Shown: piece by piece, positions 5,168-5,237 of the stretch | Layout of the letters: every line of letters begins with the position of its first letter | Numbering within the stretch: position 1 is the first letter of the stretch | Assembly: GCA_016207625.1 (NCBI GenBank) | Contig: JACQPF010000063.1 | Span: forward strand, 1 to 5,237 | Source: Elusimicrobiota bacterium | GTDB lineage: Bacteria > Elusimicrobiota > Elusimicrobia > FEN-1173 | DNA: 5,237 nucleotides | Direction: 5' to 3' | Translations under genes and position numbers: made by a program | Notes under the pieces: model-generated | Told to the model about the DNA's origin: nothing | Seen by the model: the letters and a program-made list of their open reading frames with translations, nothing else | Databases searched by the model: none

Positions 5168-5237
5168 AAAACAGTTTCAACTGGCTGGGATCGCCGGAGA
5201 CGTTCGGAGACAAATGGACTCTCACGCGGCCCGGCAC
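5166..5237 (-). CDS. unidentified protein, last 23 residues (5' part outside window)
   Basis: Read on the minus strand from the window edge, the frame encodes VPGRVRVHLSPNVSGDPSQ followed by LKLF and a TAA stop at 5168-5166. The stop lies 15 nt upstream of the argF GTG and overlaps its ribosome binding site, the same spacing style as the other genes of this run, so it is probably the 3' end of a co-transcribed gene. The fragment is too short to assign. The terminal QLKLF fits the consensus of bacterial sliding-clamp-binding peptides (QL-x-LF), which are often found at the very C-terminus of replication and repair proteins such as Y-family polymerases. That is only a hint, and a chance match in an unrelated protein is possible. 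Confidence 0.55.
   Translation of the reverse strand: MPGRVRVHLSPNVSGDPSQLKLF

Overview
The window is a compact, GC-rich bacterial stretch. It is dominated by one minus-strand gene run that meets a single plus-strand gene tail to tail at the left end. Six complete genes and two partial ones are supported. I see no tRNA, rRNA, CRISPR array, insertion sequence or phage gene. The protein families (secreted LAS-type peptidase, GAF/HD-GYP signalling protein, CutA, bacterial-type ornithine carbamoyltransferase) point to a free-living bacterium. The lipoprotein-free secreted peptidase and HD-GYP signalling fit a Gram-negative-type or deep-branching lineage, but I cannot name a taxon from this sequence.

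Layout, left to right. Positions 1-345 (+) hold the C-terminal end of a CapA-family protein. A short convergent gap (346-374) with an imperfect hairpin separates it from the minus-strand run. Read in its direction of transcription (right to left), the run is: the last 23 codons of an unidentified protein ending in QLKLF (5237-5166); argF, ornithine carbamoyltransferase (5150-4224); a gamma-class carbonic anhydrase-like hexapeptide-repeat protein (4227-3706); an endonuclease III-like HhH-GPD glycosylase (3755-2973); a GAF-GAF-HD-GYP protein (2986-1310); cutA (1294-977); and a secreted M15-type peptidase (980-375). Spacings between successive genes are a 15-nt gap, 4-nt overlap, 50-nt overlap, 14-nt overlap, 15-nt gap and 4-nt overlap. 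No internal gap could easily hold a promoter, so this is very probably one transcript whose promoter lies beyond position 5237.

Functionally the run is mixed: arginine biosynthesis, a possible bicarbonate/CO2 enzyme, base-excision repair, signalling, divalent-metal tolerance and cell-wall hydrolysis. A plausible metabolic link exists only between argF and the carbonic anhydrase-like protein, since bicarbonate feeds carbamoyl phosphate synthesis. The rest may be co-transcribed without a shared pathway. The most striking observation is that the HD-GYP domain keeps its HD pair and GYP motif but has lost nearly all other metal-ligand positions of the family, which suggests a non-catalytic, sensory or scaffolding role. 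I did not find a clearly new multi-gene system.
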